Shown piece by piece: positions 63,864 through 64,000 of a stretch of 64,000 nt of DNA (its first letter is position 1; each line of letters starts with the position of its first letter). The position numbers were made by a program, and so were the translations under genes. A model generated the notes under the pieces. That model was not told where the DNA came from and searched no databases. It saw only the letters and a program-made list of their open reading frames with translations. Source of the stretch: Pleomorphomonas oryzae DSM 16300 (lineage in GTDB: Bacteria; Pseudomonadota; Alphaproteobacteria; Rhizobiales; Pleomorphomonadaceae). The DNA lies in the NCBI RefSeq assembly GCF_000422965.1, contig NZ_AUHB01000006.1, positions 186,001-250,000 of the forward strand, in the 5' to 3' direction.

Positions 63864-64000
63864 TCAGCGCAACAGACCCTGGCCGCCGTCGATCCAGATC
63901 GGCGTGCCGGTAATATGCGACGACGCATCGCCCACCAGGAAGGCGATGAGGTGAGCGACGTCTTCCGCCTTGCCCGACCGCCCGCCCGTCAGGGGAACCT
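63864..64000 (-). CDS. SDR family oxidoreductase, C-terminal end (5' part outside the window)
   Basis: The minus strand codes for about 45 residues ending SGKAEDVAHLIAFLVGDASS and HITGTPIWIDGGQGLLR before the stop at 63866-63864. The pattern ED(V/I)A.L..FL.SD.S..(I/V)TG....DGG is the C-terminal signature of classical short-chain dehydrogenases. The catalytic part is outside. It is convergent with the PtsN-like gene. Confidence 0.88.
   Translation of the reverse strand, partial: VPLTGGRSGKAEDVAHLIAFLVGDASSHITGTPIWIDGGQGLLR

Overview
The window is GC-rich chromosomal DNA from an alphaproteobacterium, most likely of the order Hyphomicrobiales (Rhizobiales). The evidence is gene content and protein style: the clpP-clpX-lon order, a DUF1127 protein followed by cuckoo-type RNA hairpins, a ModE with paired TOBE domains, a PcaQ-like LysR protein, AlaC next to homoserine dehydrogenase, and palindromes resembling rhizobial RIME/REP elements. 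The genus cannot be fixed from the sequence alone; a Pleomorphomonas-like relative is a guess. No phage, transposase, integrase or CRISPR array was seen. Most of the window is core genome.

Layout. 1-2250: the start of an NnrU-family gene, an L,D-transpeptidase, a 735-base gene-poor stretch, then a DUF1127 gene and nine consecutive hairpins that each show a CTCCTCCC loop. This cuckoo RNA (CcsR-like) array is the most striking element of the window. 2340-6875: trmFO, a CHASE-GGDEF-EAL protein and a DUF2087 protein. 6907-12918: nucleoside hydrolase, TDT/SLAC1 transporter, RNA-type metallo-beta-lactamase protein, ModE and an MFS permease. 12928-18584: rsmB, guaB, two HAD phosphatases and mazG. 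18611-20182: three tandem DUF3563 micro-genes, each with its own terminator. 20247-26105: a translationally coupled tatD/MBL pair, two palindromic repeats, recG, a PcaQ-like regulator and a FrnE-type DsbA. 26159-30967: glpX, hom, alaC and ccdA. 31476-35051: an orphan TRAP-type binding protein directly followed by a 4HB-HAMP-PAS-GGDEF-EAL receptor. 35152-42713: tRNA-Val, then the proteostasis block hupB, lon, clpX, clpP, tig (all on the minus strand), and tRNA-Leu. 42850-45720: DUF4405, TfoX-like, tenA and tgt. 45962-50350: a DUF2892/adaptor/RND permease operon behind an AT-rich palindrome. 50673-55042: ROK kinase, cutC, EamA permease, SDR and an LDH/MDH-family dehydrogenase. 55139-63838: a complete kdp potassium system with two micro-ORFs, KdpF, A, B, C, D, E and an EIIA-Ntr protein. 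The window ends inside an SDR gene.

How the genes work together. lon, clpX, clpP, tig and hupB form a folding and proteolysis cluster, and lon has a good RpoH-type promoter upstream. The kdp cluster is self-contained: pump, sensor, regulator and a PTS regulator of the type known to bind KdpD. Two c-di-GMP proteins have different sensory inputs; one sits beside a periplasmic binding protein that probably acts as its ligand-binding partner (inference). ROK kinase, CutC and EamA permease overlap by stop/start codons and are probably one transcript. Gene starts were chosen from ribosome-binding sites, family length and overlaps. Long ORFs antisense to conserved genes were treated as shadows.
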